Below the pieces are notes generated by a model. That model had not been told where the DNA came from, did no database searches, and was given only the letters and a program-made list of their open reading frames with translations. From positions 1-56,127 of the forward strand of contig CANIWM010000033.1 in assembly GCA_947471505.1 (NCBI GenBank): a stretch of DNA of 56,127 nt, given 5' to 3'. Within the stretch, counting starts at the first letter, position 1; each line of letters starts with the position of its first letter. The DNA comes from Chthoniobacteraceae bacterium (GTDB lineage: Bacteria; Verrucomicrobiota; Verrucomicrobiia; Chthoniobacterales; Chthoniobacteraceae). A program made the position numbers and the translations under genes. This document shows positions 44,897-53,836 of the stretch, piece after piece.

Positions 44897-47800
44897 TGCC
44901 ATCGGCTATTACGCAGTGGGAAAAAGTCCCCGTCCCCGTGGGCGACAGCATGGGCATGCTCTGGGCGTTCGACTCCCTCTACGTCTCCGGCAACGGCCCA
45001 GAAGGTCGCGGCATCTACCGCTGCAAAGACACCGACGGCGACGGCCTCCCCGACACCGCCGTCATGTGGAAAAAAGTCCCCGGCGGCTCCGGCGAACACG
45101 GCGCCCATGCCCTCATCTTGAGCCCCGACAAAAAGAACATCTACATCGTCCACGGCAACGCCACCGGGCTCATCGACGGCATCGCGCCCGACTCCCCGTA
45201 TCGCAACTGGGGCGAAGACGATCTCATCCCCAAACTCAAAGACCCCACCGCCACATTTTTCGACAACATCAAAGCGCCCTACGGCTACGTCGTCCGCACC
45301 GACGAGGAGGGCAAAAAGTGGGAGCTCATCGCCGGCGGCTTCCGCAACCCCTACGACATCGACTTCAATACCGACGGCGAACTCTTCACCTACGACAGCG
45401 ACATGGAATGGGACCGCGGCCTCCCGTGGTATCGCCCCACGCGGGTGCTCCACATCGTCCCCGGCGGCGAATACGGCTTCCGCGAAGGCTCCGCAAAAAT
45501 GCCCGCCTACTACCCCGACACCCTGCCCGCCGTAGTGGACATCGGCCTCGGCTGCCCCACCGGCGTGAAGTTCGGCACCACCGCCGCCGGCTGGCCATCC
45601 AAATACCGCACCGCATTCTTCGCGTGCGACTGGACCTACGGCCGCATCCTCGCCGTCCACCTGAAGGAAAAGGGCGCGAGCTACACCGCCACGAACCCGC
45701 TCAAAAGCACCACCTTCCCCAAAGACGCCGAGTCCTCCGCCGACGTAGAGCCCTTCGTCGTAGGAAAGGGAATGCCCGTCACCGATGTCGAGTTTCTCAA
45801 AGACGGCAGCATGGTCTTCACCACCGGCGGGCGCGGGACGAGCGCGGGGCTTTATCGGGTGAGCTATGGACTGCATGGACAGGATGGACGCGATGGACAA
45901 AATGGACGCGCTGAGCCGGAAAACGCCCGTCCATCCAGTCCATTGAGTCCATTGAGTCCATCGAACAACGCAGCCACGGAGAAAAAGCCGGGCGGCATCC
46001 CCTGGAACCGCCCCGAAAAGTGGGAAGGCCAAGGGCCATTCAAGGAAGACCCAAAGCAGCGCGAAGAGGCAGGCATCACCGCTGAACAGATCATGGAGGT
46101 GAGGAGCAGACTCGACGCGATTGCTGAGGAGGTGACCGAATTGAAGATAACGACCAATTACGGCGACGATGGGACGCCTGAACAGCGCACGCGACTCAAA
46201 GCATTGGAAAGGGAGTACGCCGAGATTGTTGATCCAAAAAGAGTTCGGAACATAGGTCCACTAGTCCCATTCCGAGACGGCTTCGAGATACTGAGGGACT
46301 CCGAAGCATTCGGGCGACTATCGAAAGAGGAGCAGAAACAACAGAAGCTCCGGCTTGCCCGGTGTGCTGCCCGAGGTCAATTCGTGCCCGGGATTCCTGA
46401 GAAGATCGGTCAGGAACTTATCTACGATCTAAAGTCGGTCATTGAAGACGAGAACGTGCAGCACACAACGTTCAAGCTATCCGCATACGGGCGGATTCAA
46501 ACGCAACGGAAAGACACGATCGCATGGTTCGTGTGGATCGTGTGGACTCACGGCCATCGTCCACCGCGAGAGGACTTGGGCATGTTGCTCGGAATGGCTT
46601 CAAACCCCGAGCACGCGTCAGAACAGGTGGACCTTATGGACTGCTTGAAATTGTTCCCCCTCAAAGACCTCCCCGACGACCTCAAGCTCCTCAAACTCCG
46701 CATCCTGCAACTCACCTTCGCCCGCCACGGGCGGCCTTCGGAGGAATGGCAGAAGCTCGGCCTCGAAAAGCTCCTTGCCGCCTACCCCGCGACGCCCAGC
46801 CCCAAGGAAACCCCCAAGGAGGGGGGCCGTCCCGGCCCCCTGAGCCGCGAAGCGGCTCCAGCGACGCCCTCTGGGAACCCCTCCGGGGTTCAGGGGGCCG
46901 AGACGGCCCCCCTCCTTGAAGTCTCACGCACTGCGGAGCTGAATCGCGCGCTTTCCCAGCTCCTCGTCTGGCTCTCGCAGCCGGAGCTGGGCGACTTGAC
47001 GCAAGTTGCCGCCGCCAAGCCGAAAGATGGGGGTGTCGAGCAGTCGGGTGGACCCGCAAAGTCGCCCGGTGCCGCCACGCAGCAGTCTGGTGCAGCCGTC
47101 CAGCCGTCCGGCGAGGGCGCGGAGCAGTCGGAGACGCCCGTAAAGTCGTCGGGAAAGCCCGTCGAGTCGTCGGGAGCCGCCGTGAAGTCGTCCGACGTGG
47201 CCGTGGAGTCGTCGGGAGAGGACAAAAAGGCGTCGGACGTGCCCGAAAAGTCGAAAGGCTTGCGGGGGACATACTTGGCGTCCAACGACTTACAACGCGA
47301 CCCGTCGAAACCAGTGCCGAACCCCGGTGCTGTGGAACATAAGGGCAGGAAGGGGCAATTGTTCCACGCCGAGCTCGGGCAGCAGGTGATCGAGAAGACT
47401 TTGGCGCTGATGGATGCCGCGCCTTCGCAGGAGGAACAAATTTCATACGCCCTCGTCCTCCGCTGGGCGCATGGGTGGACGCCGCAACAGCGGGAGCGGT
47501 ATTTCCGGTGGTTCCATGAGAAAGCCGCCCGCTTTCCCGGCGGGAATTCGATGCAGGGGTTTATCAGAAAAATCCACACCGAGGCGATGGTGCGTCTCAA
47601 CGACACGGAACGCGCCGCGCTCAACCAGTGGCTCATCCCTTTGACCGGCCCGGCTCCCGAACTCATCTCGCCGCGCGGCCCAGTCAAAGAGTGGACGCTC
47701 GCGGGGCTGGAAAAAGAGCTCGATGCGCTGAAGGACTACAAGCCGGACTTGGCTCGCGGTAAGGCGTTTTTCGCCGAGGCGCAGTGTTCGCGCTGCCATT

Positions 47801-48165
47801 TGTTCAAGGACACGGGCGGCAACGTCGGCCCGGATTTGACGGCGGTGGCGCAGCGGTTCCAGCGGCACGATATTTTGGAGGCGATCACGGACCCGAACAA
47901 GGTCGTGAGCGACCAATATTCGCTGACGACGCTGACGGTGATCAAGTTTGGCGGAGGCGAAGAGGCAGTGACCGGGCTGCTGCAAGAGGAGACGAGCGGG
48001 ACCATCCGCATCCTGACGGACGCACTGAGCGGGGCGACGCGGGAGTTTTACCACAACGTGGTGAAGAAGAAGGAGAAGGCGGCGGTGAGCATCATGCCGC
48101 CCGCGCTGCTGAACATCATGACGGCGGAGGAGGTGGCGGACTTGCTGGCGTTTTTAGGGAGGTGA
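44896..48165 (+). CDS. PVC-type heme-binding CxxCH protein, main part
   Basis: The frame encodes about 1089 residues; the start given is a TTG at 44896 inside the repeat, and the frame is open from 44791, so the true start is unclear (an ATG lies at 44950). The first 320 residues are the propeller of the 'membrane-bound dehydrogenase' type (LLWAFDSLYV, GEHGAHALILSPD, FGFREG-like EYGFREG). The last 140 residues are the heme-binding domain with CSRCH encoded at 47785-47799. Between them lie repeat inserts and a segment of lower GC. The family is periplasmic and presumed to be redox-active with carbohydrate substrates. Without the upstream signal peptide this part would not be exported. Confidence 0.8.
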   Translation: MPSAITQWEKVPVPVGDSMGMLWAFDSLYVSGNGPEGRGIYRCKDTDGDGLPDTAVMWKKVPGGSGEHGAHALILSPDKKNIYIVHGNATGLIDGIAPDSPYRNWGEDDLIPKLKDPTATFFDNIKAPYGYVVRTDEEGKKWELIAGGFRNPYDIDFNTDGELFTYDSDMEWDRGLPWYRPTRVLHIVPGGEYGFREGSAKMPAYYPDTLPAVVDIGLGCPTGVKFGTTAAGWPSKYRTAFFACDWTYGRILAVHLKEKGASYTATNPLKSTTFPKDAESSADVEPFVVGKGMPVTDVEFLKDGSMVFTTGGRGTSAGLYRVSYGLHGQDGRDGQNGRAEPENARPSSPLSPLSPSNNAATEKKPGGIPWNRPEKWEGQGPFKEDPKQREEAGITAEQIMEVRSRLDAIAEEVTELKITTNYGDDGTPEQRTRLKALEREYAEIVDPKRVRNIGPLVPFRDGFEILRDSEAFGRLSKEEQKQQKLRLARCAARGQFVPGIPEKIGQELIYDLKSVIEDENVQHTTFKLSAYGRIQTQRKDTIAWFVWIVWTHGHRPPREDLGMLLGMASNPEHASEQVDLMDCLKLFPLKDLPDDLKLLKLRILQLTFARHGRPSEEWQKLGLEKLLAAYPATPSPKETPKEGGRPGPLSREAAPATPSGNPSGVQGAETAPLLEVSRTAELNRALSQLLVWLSQPELGDLTQVAAAKPKDGGVEQSGGPAKSPGAATQQSGAAVQPSGEGAEQSETPVKSSGKPVESSGAAVKSSDVAVESSGEDKKASDVPEKSKGLRGTYLASNDLQRDPSKPVPNPGAVEHKGRKGQLFHAELGQQVIEKTLALMDAAPSQEEQISYALVLRWAHGWTPQQRERYFRWFHEKAARFPGGNSMQGFIRKIHTEAMVRLNDTERAALNQWLIPLTGPAPELISPRGPVKEWTLAGLEKELDALKDYKPDLARGKAFFAEAQCSRCHLFKDTGGNVGPDLTAVAQRFQRHDILEAITDPNKVVSDQYSLTTLTVIKFGGGEEAVTGLLQEETSGTIRILTDALSGATREFYHNVVKKKEKAAVSIMPPALLNIMTAEEVADLLAFLGR
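45866..45963. repeat. inverted 9-bp ATGGACNNN arrays in coding sequence
   Basis: Five copies of ATGGACNNN at 45866, 45875, 45884, 45893 and 45902 are followed, after a 21-bp spacer, by four copies of the complement, GTCCATNNN, at 45929, 45938, 45947 and 45956. The 9-bp period keeps the reading frame, giving Gly-x-x triplets, then Ser-Pro-rich peptide. Confidence 0.85.
46816..46917. repeat. 102-bp four-way (cloverleaf-like) repeat in coding sequence
   Basis: Outer arms 46816-46843 and 46890-46917 pair with 27 of 28 matches. Inside lie two 7-bp hairpins, 46842-46858 and 46875-46891, each with a 3-base loop. The length, 102 bp, is 34 codons, so the frame stays open. The build matches the element at 48181-48281. 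Confidence 0.85.
47035..47265 (+). repeat. eleven 21-bp tandem units encoding Ser-Gly heptads
   Basis: Eleven in-phase heptads of the form V-(E/K/Q)-(S/Q)-S-G-x-x, such as VESSGAA and VKSSGKP, from 47035 to 47265. The last two are degenerate. It would be a disordered linker in the protein. Confidence 0.8.
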
Positions 48166-48180
48166 AGACGGGAGCGAAAC

Positions 48181-48281
48181 GAATGGGAGCGGGGCTTTCC
48201 TAAGCCCCGTTGCCACGTCAGTGGCAATCGCGCTGGCCGCTGACGCGGCTCGCACGGGGCTTAGGAAAGCCCCGCTCCCAT
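48181..48281. repeat. 101-bp palindromic element between convergent genes
   Basis: Perfect 29-bp inverted arms (48181-48209 with 48253-48281) enclose two hairpins, 48210-48225 (6-bp stem) and 48235-48248 (5-bp stem). It lies between the CxxCH gene and larB and could end transcription both ways. The length and build match the coding element at 46816-46917, though the sequence differs. Confidence 0.88.
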
Positions 48282-48302
48282 TTGCGTCTTCCAGCGATCT
48301 CT

Positions 48303-48983
<681 letters not shown>

Positions 48984-48986
48984 CCG

Positions 48987-49478
48987 TTAGCCTTTGGGGA
49001 GGGTGGCGGCTTCTTTGGTGAGCGGGAGGCGGAGGGGGATCATTTTGGAGACGAAGAAGCCGTGTTTTTGGAAGAACTCTTGGCCTTCTGCGTTGACGCG
49101 ATCGGCGAGGAGCGTGAGGCGGAGGAAGTCTTTCTTTTTTGCGTATTCGATGGCGTGGTTGAGGAGTTGTGTGCCGACGCCGCAGCCGCGGTGGTTGTGG
49201 TGGACGATGACGTCTTCGAGGAGGACGACGAAGCCGCCTTCGGCTGTGCTGATGGTGAAGAGGAGGTTGATCATGCCGAGGATTTGGCCGTTGAGGCGAT
49301 AGACGAAGATGCGTCCACGGCTGGGCTGTTCGAGGATGAGTTCGAGGCCGCGCAGATTCTTTTGGCGGTCGGGGACAAAGTCGCCTTCGTGGGAGAATAG
49401 GTCGTAAAGGAGATCAGCCATTTGGGGCATGTCTTCCATGGTGGCTTGCTCGATGATTGCTTCGTTCATATCGCTCAT
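48987..49478 (-). CDS. GNAT-family N-acetyltransferase
   Basis: The 163-residue protein has the acetyl-CoA-binding motif HHNHRGCGVGTQLLNHAI (about residues 92-109) and the typical final beta-bulge 'EGQEFFQKHGFFVS'. Substrate unknown. The start at 49478 is supported by position right after the glycosylase stop at 49492; a second Met codon lies at 49469. It sits between a uracil-DNA glycosylase-like gene and larB in a tight minus-strand run. Confidence 0.9.
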   Translation of the reverse strand: MSDMNEAIIEQATMEDMPQMADLLYDLFSHEGDFVPDRQKNLRGLELILEQPSRGRIFVYRLNGQILGMINLLFTISTAEGGFVVLLEDVIVHHNHRGCGVGTQLLNHAIEYAKKKDFLRLTLLADRVNAEGQEFFQKHGFFVSKMIPLRLPLTKEAATLPKG

Positions 49479-49491
49479 GTGCGTGGTCTAG

Positions 49492-50325
49492 TTACTTCGC
49501 TAGAAAAAATCCACGTTGCTTTTCGGTGATCGGTTTTCCGAGGCGTTCGAGGATGGCGAGCATGTCTTCCCAAAGGGGCCGTTTCGCGTAGGGGTCGGGG
49601 TCCCGGATGAGGTCGTCCAGGAGGAGCGTGGGCATGACGGGGATGCCCTGGAATTCGCGCCATTGGCCGCGCGGTGCTCTTTCGCCGAGGAGTGAGGCGA
49701 CGGCAGCCCCGCCGAGAGCGACGATGATGCGAGGCTGGATGATTTTCACCTGCTGGATGAGATACGGTGTGCAGGCGGCGACCTCGCCGGGCGTGGGCTT
49801 TTCGAGAGGGCGGCACTTCACCACGGTGGCGCGATAGGTGTCGGCGCGGCGGAGGCCCATCGTCTCGATGATCTTCGTGAGGAGTTGCCCTGCTTTGCCG
49901 ACGAAGGGCTCGCCGACCATGTCTTCATCCGCGCCGGGAGCTTCGCCGACAAACATGATTTCCGCATCGGGATTGCCGACGCCGAAGATGACTTGCGAGC
50001 GGGAGGCGACGAGGTTCGGGCATTTTGCGCAGGCCAAAACGGGACCGCTGAGAGCGGCGAGTTGCGCGGCCTTGCCCGTGCCGCTCGGTCGCGCAGGCAG
50101 CGGTGCATACGTAGGCGCATTCCGCGGCGGCTCGGGCGTAGGCTTGGGAATTTCGACGGGCGCTGGCCTGCGGATTTCGACGGGTTTCGGAGCAGGCGCG
50201 GCTGGCTTTGTCCCAGCCGTAGCCGCCAGCCGAGCCAGCGTAGATGCAGACGCGCGGGCGGTGTCTCCGCGCAGTTGCAGGGCTTGGACGGCTTGATGGA
50301 CGATATCGAGAGCAGGATCACTCAT
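49492..50325 (-). CDS. family-4-type uracil-DNA glycosylase lacking the HP motif
   Basis: The 277-residue protein has a Pro/Ala-rich N-terminal linker (to about 85) and a family-4 uracil-DNA glycosylase core. Four cysteines (99, 102, 171 and 185) fit the iron-sulfur cluster. Motif 1 is GEAPGADED (127-135). Motif 3, normally PTxHPxxLLR, reads MPTLLLDDLIRDP at 231-243, so the catalytic-loop His-Pro is missing. It may be inactive, altered in specificity, or a DNA-binding derivative. It starts a three-gene run with the GNAT and larB genes. Confidence 0.87.
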   Translation of the reverse strand: MSDPALDIVHQAVQALQLRGDTARASASTLARLAATAGTKPAAPAPKPVEIRRPAPVEIPKPTPEPPRNAPTYAPLPARPSGTGKAAQLAALSGPVLACAKCPNLVASRSQVIFGVGNPDAEIMFVGEAPGADEDMVGEPFVGKAGQLLTKIIETMGLRRADTYRATVVKCRPLEKPTPGEVAACTPYLIQQVKIIQPRIIVALGGAAVASLLGERAPRGQWREFQGIPVMPTLLLDDLIRDPDPYAKRPLWEDMLAILERLGKPITEKQRGFFLAK

Positions 50326-50540
50326 GGCGCTCTTTGTCGTTTAGTCGCCGAGGAATTACAATCTACGAACCACAATAAAGGTGCGTAAATTCGACATGTG
50401 CCGGTATTTTCACACCAATTTCACACAGAGCCGATTGCCCCGGCGGATGAATTCCGAACTTTTCCGGCTTGACCCTTCGTTCATGTCCCCGCTTCTATGC
50501 GCCCCTCGTTTGCCCGAATAGGCTTAAACGGATATCTGCT

Positions 50541-52076
50541 ATGCCCGAAAATCTCGGAAATCTTGTTTGGACGCTGTGTTACATGGCGGTGCTTTTAGGT
50601 CTATCTTTATACGGCCTCCACCGTTACGTGATCGTGTATCTCTATCTAAAGAATAGAAAGAACATCCCCCAACCACGCAGCCAGTTCGAGCAGTTGCCTC
50701 GCGTCACCGTGCAGCTTCCGATCTTCAACGAACTTTACGTCGTCGAGCGGCTGCTCGAATCCGTCGCCAAGCTCGAATACCCCCGCGAACTCCTCGACGT
50801 GCAACTTCTCGATGACTCGACCGACGAGACTCGCGAGCTTTCCGAAAAACTCGTGCGCAACCTCCAAGCGACCGGCCTCGACATCGTCCACATCCACCGC
50901 ACCGACCGCACGGGCTTCAAAGCAGGCGCTTTAGAAAATGGACTCGCGACCGCGAAAGGCGAATACATCCTCATCCTCGACGCCGACTTCGTCCCCGCGC
51001 CCGATGTGCTGATGAAGACCGTACACCACTTCACCAGCCCGAACGTCGGCATGATCCAGACGCGCTGGGGACACTTGAACCGCACGCATTCCCTCCTCAC
51101 CCGCGTGCAGGCCATGTTCCTCGACGGCCATCTCCTGCTGGAGCAAACCGGGCGCAACCGCAGCGGACGCTTCATCAATTTCAACGGCACCGCAGGCGTC
51201 TGGCGAAAATCCTGCATCATCGATGCGGGCGGCTGGCACCACGACACGCTCACCGAAGACCTCGACCTCAGCTACCGCGCGCAGCTCAAAGGCTGGAACT
51301 TCGTCTTCCTCCCCGACCTCGTCACTCCCGCCGAACTGCCCGTGGATATGAACGGCTTCAAGAGCCAGCAGCACCGCTGGACTAAAGGAAGCATCCAAAC
51401 CTGCCGCAAACTTCTCCCCGCCGTATGGAAGTCCAGCCTCCCGCTGAAGGTGAAGATCGAAGGCACCGTCCACCTCACCTCAAACTACGCCTTTTTGCTC
51501 CTCTTCTGCATCTGCATCCTCCTGCACCCGACGACCGGCGGAATGGCCAGCGAAGCTCTGAAAGACGGCGATACGACCAGTTCGTGGCTGCGCACCATCC
51601 TCATCGACATCCCGATTTTCATCACTGGCTCCTTCCCCGCGATTGTCTTCTACATCGTCTCCCAGCGGGAACTTTACCCCCGCACTTGGCTGCGCGAAAT
51701 CCTCTACCTTCCCGCGCTGCTCGCCCTCACCATCGGCCTCGCAGTGAACAACGCATGGGCCGTAATCCAAGGCATGGCTGGGGCGACCGGCGAGTTCACC
51801 CGCACCCCGAAGTATGGCGTTCACAGCCACTCGAACAGTTGGAAGAAGGCGAAGTATTCGCCGATGAAGACAATATTGCCATTTATTGAGATTTGCTTTG
51901 CGGCCTATTTCAACTATTTCCTCGCGAACGAAATCGCCCATCGGAATTGGTTCGCCATTCCGTTCCTTGTTCTTTTCGCCGCTGGATTTACTTACGTCGC
52001 TCTTTGCTCGCTCGCGCAATGGTTTCCTGGACTACGCGCACCGTGGAAGAGCGCGGATGATTCCGTTTCGGTATAA
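50541..52076 (+). CDS. processive family 2 glycosyltransferase, cellulose-synthase-like
   Basis: The 511-residue inner-membrane enzyme has one N-terminal membrane segment (7-27) and several at the C-terminus. The catalytic domain shows DDSTD (91-95), DADF (147-150), TEDLDLSYR (238-246, with the catalytic Asp240) and QQHRW (276-280), the QxxRW motif of processive beta-glycan synthases. The pattern is close to bacterial glucomannan/cellulose-synthase-like proteins; product and sugar donor are unknown. No PilZ domain or bcs partner gene is adjacent. The start at 50541 is preceded by about 24 codons of unneeded open frame. Confidence 0.9.
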   Translation: MPENLGNLVWTLCYMAVLLGLSLYGLHRYVIVYLYLKNRKNIPQPRSQFEQLPRVTVQLPIFNELYVVERLLESVAKLEYPRELLDVQLLDDSTDETRELSEKLVRNLQATGLDIVHIHRTDRTGFKAGALENGLATAKGEYILILDADFVPAPDVLMKTVHHFTSPNVGMIQTRWGHLNRTHSLLTRVQAMFLDGHLLLEQTGRNRSGRFINFNGTAGVWRKSCIIDAGGWHHDTLTEDLDLSYRAQLKGWNFVFLPDLVTPAELPVDMNGFKSQQHRWTKGSIQTCRKLLPAVWKSSLPLKVKIEGTVHLTSNYAFLLLFCICILLHPTTGGMASEALKDGDTTSSWLRTILIDIPIFITGSFPAIVFYIVSQRELYPRTWLREILYLPALLALTIGLAVNNAWAVIQGMAGATGEFTRTPKYGVHSHSNSWKKAKYSPMKTILPFIEICFAAYFNYFLANEIAHRNWFAIPFLVLFAAGFTYVALCSLAQWFPGLRAPWKSADDSVSV

Positions 52077-52142
52077 CGTCTGAGGGAAACGGGGGATTTC
52101 GTTTCCAATCAAATGAGCAGCCCAACCAACAACCGATCCATC

Positions 52143-52150
52143 GGGAGGTG
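52143..52150 (+). promoter_or_regulatory. strong ribosome-binding site that fixes a TTG start
   Basis: GGGAGGTG lies six bases before the TTG at 52157. It is one of the clearest Shine-Dalgarno sequences in the window and supports the TTG start of the L,D-transpeptidase gene, where no ATG precedes the signal peptide. Confidence 0.75.
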
Positions 52151-52156
52151 TGACAC

Positions 52157-52756
52157 TTGAGGACATTCCTCTTTTTCACGACACTCCTCAGCACCATCAT
52201 CTCTTCGTCGGCCCGCGCCGACCAAGACATCCAGATCCGAGTCAGCGTCCCCGAGCAGCGGCTCTATCTCTTCGACGGCGACAAGAAGATCGCCACCTAC
52301 CGCGTCTCCACATCCGCCTTTGGCCTCGGCGACAGCTACGGCAGCTACGCCACACCGCTCGGGCGACTCGTCGTCGCATCCAAAGTCGGCGACGGAGCCG
52401 AAATCGGTGCCGTCTTCAAAGGGCGCTGCCGCACCGGCGAAGTCTGCGCCATTAACGCAGCCGGGCGCGACCCAATCGTCACCCGCATCCTGCACCTCCG
52501 CGGTACGGAAAAACAAAACTCCCGCGCCTACAGCCGAGGCATTTACATCCACGGAACCGCCGACGAGCGCCGCATCGGCACTCCCGCCAGCTACGGCTGT
52601 ATCCGGATGAAGAGCAGCGACATCGTGAAAGTCTTCAATACCGTCGGCGTCGGCACATCCGTAGAAATCACCGACCAACGCATCGGCTCCGGCCTCTTCA
52701 ACTTCGTCTCTCACTCGACCTCACGGACGCCGAAAGTTGCGACGAAGGTGCGATAA
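52157..52756 (+). CDS. L,D-transpeptidase (YkuD family)
   Basis: The 199-residue exported protein has a signal peptide (residues 1-21) and a YkuD catalytic domain with His132 (IHGTADERRIG), Cys148 and Arg150 (YGCIR). Such enzymes form 3-3 crosslinks in peptidoglycan or attach proteins to it. The start is a TTG with a strong ribosome-binding site. The C-terminal 30 residues are basic and Ser/Thr-rich. It lies 80 bp downstream of the glycan synthase gene and is convergent with the kinase gene, with only 2 bp between them. Confidence 0.92.
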   Translation: MRTFLFFTTLLSTIISSSARADQDIQIRVSVPEQRLYLFDGDKKIATYRVSTSAFGLGDSYGSYATPLGRLVVASKVGDGAEIGAVFKGRCRTGEVCAINAAGRDPIVTRILHLRGTEKQNSRAYSRGIYIHGTADERRIGTPASYGCIRMKSSDIVKVFNTVGVGTSVEITDQRIGSGLFNFVSHSTSRTPKVATKVR

Positions 52757-52758
52757 AA

Positions 52759-53736
52759 CTACCGCTGCACGGAGCCCCCTGATTGCCCAGCGGCAAGTGC
52801 CTCGATCTCGGCCACTGCCGCCCGGTTCCAATCGCCGGGAATCGTGTGCTTCCATGCGCCCGCCGCCGCTGCAAACTCGACGGCTTGCTGCGGAGAGTCC
52901 CCGCGCATCAGCGAAAAAATCAGCGCCCCGGTGAAGCTGTCACCCGTCCCGATACGGTCCACAATGGCGAGGTCGTATTCCCTCGAAAAGACCGTGCAGC
53001 CTCCGGTGTAAAGCATCGCCTGCCAGCCCGTCGCATGAGCATCTGAGCCGCTGCGCCGCGTCATCGCAACGTGGGAAAACGCATACTTTTGCACCAGCGA
53101 CGCGGCCTCATCCCCTGCTGAAGCTCCGAGAATTGACACCGCCTCGTCTGCCCCGCACACGCAAACATCCACCCACTCCATGAGCGGCTGGAGCGCCGCC
53201 GCCGCCTCGCTGCTCGACCACAGTTTTGAGCGAAAGTTCAGATCAAAGCTCACCGTCAAGCCGCGACGCTTTGCCTCTTTGCAGGCTTCCAGCGAGAGCT
53301 GCGCGCAACTCGCGCTCAGCGCGGGCGTAATGCCTGACCAATGGAACCACCGCGCCCCGGCGAAAACCGCATCCCAGTCAAAGTCACCCACCGCCGCCTC
53401 GCTCATCGCACTGTGCGCGCGGTCATAGAGCACCGTCGTCGCGCGCGGGCCGAAGCCCGGCGAGACAAAATACGTCCCCACCCGCGCCCCACCGCGAAGG
53501 ATGTGCCGCGTCTCCACTCCGCGCCCGCGCAACGCTTCCACACAGCGGTCGCCGAGTTCGTTTGATGGGAGCCGACTTACAAACGCCGCGCTGCGCCCGA
53601 GGCTCGCAAGTTGCACCGCGACATTCGCCTCCGCACCGCCAAAGCACAGATCGAGAAACGGCGCATCGGCGAGGCGATGGTGCAGCGGAGTGGTGAGGCG
53701 AAGCATGATTTCGCCGAGGCAGACGACGTCGGACAT
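52759..53736 (-). CDS. kdgK: PfkB-family sugar kinase, KDG-kinase-like
   Basis: The 325-residue enzyme has the PfkB fold with an N-terminal GEIMLRLTTP, the sugar-binding GGAEANVAVQLASLG and the C-terminal signature DRIGTGDSFTGAL with catalytic Asp266. The overall form is that of 2-keto-3-deoxygluconate kinases, which feed KDPG into the Entner-Doudoroff path. Substrate is inferred from pattern only. The start at 53736 gives MSDVVCLGEIMLR, the usual opening; the frame stays open to 53853 but that extension has no family features. No uronate genes are adjacent. Confidence 0.85.
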   Translation of the reverse strand: MSDVVCLGEIMLRLTTPLHHRLADAPFLDLCFGGAEANVAVQLASLGRSAAFVSRLPSNELGDRCVEALRGRGVETRHILRGGARVGTYFVSPGFGPRATTVLYDRAHSAMSEAAVGDFDWDAVFAGARWFHWSGITPALSASCAQLSLEACKEAKRRGLTVSFDLNFRSKLWSSSEAAAALQPLMEWVDVCVCGADEAVSILGASAGDEAASLVQKYAFSHVAMTRRSGSDAHATGWQAMLYTGGCTVFSREYDLAIVDRIGTGDSFTGALIFSLMRGDSPQQAVEFAAAAGAWKHTIPGDWNRAAVAEIEALAAGQSGGSVQR

Positions 53737-53836
53737 GTGGGAGAAAATGAGCGGCGGCGCGGCGGAAGGCACGCTCATTCTGGGTGATGAAGGACTTGGA
53801 CATTCCCGGCGCGTTCCGGCAATCGTGTCGGCGCAC

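Noticed and set aside
45866-47265. Repeats that could be mistaken for a CRISPR array
   Set aside because: Units of 9 and 21 bp without unique spacers and lying in a reading frame do not fit a CRISPR array.
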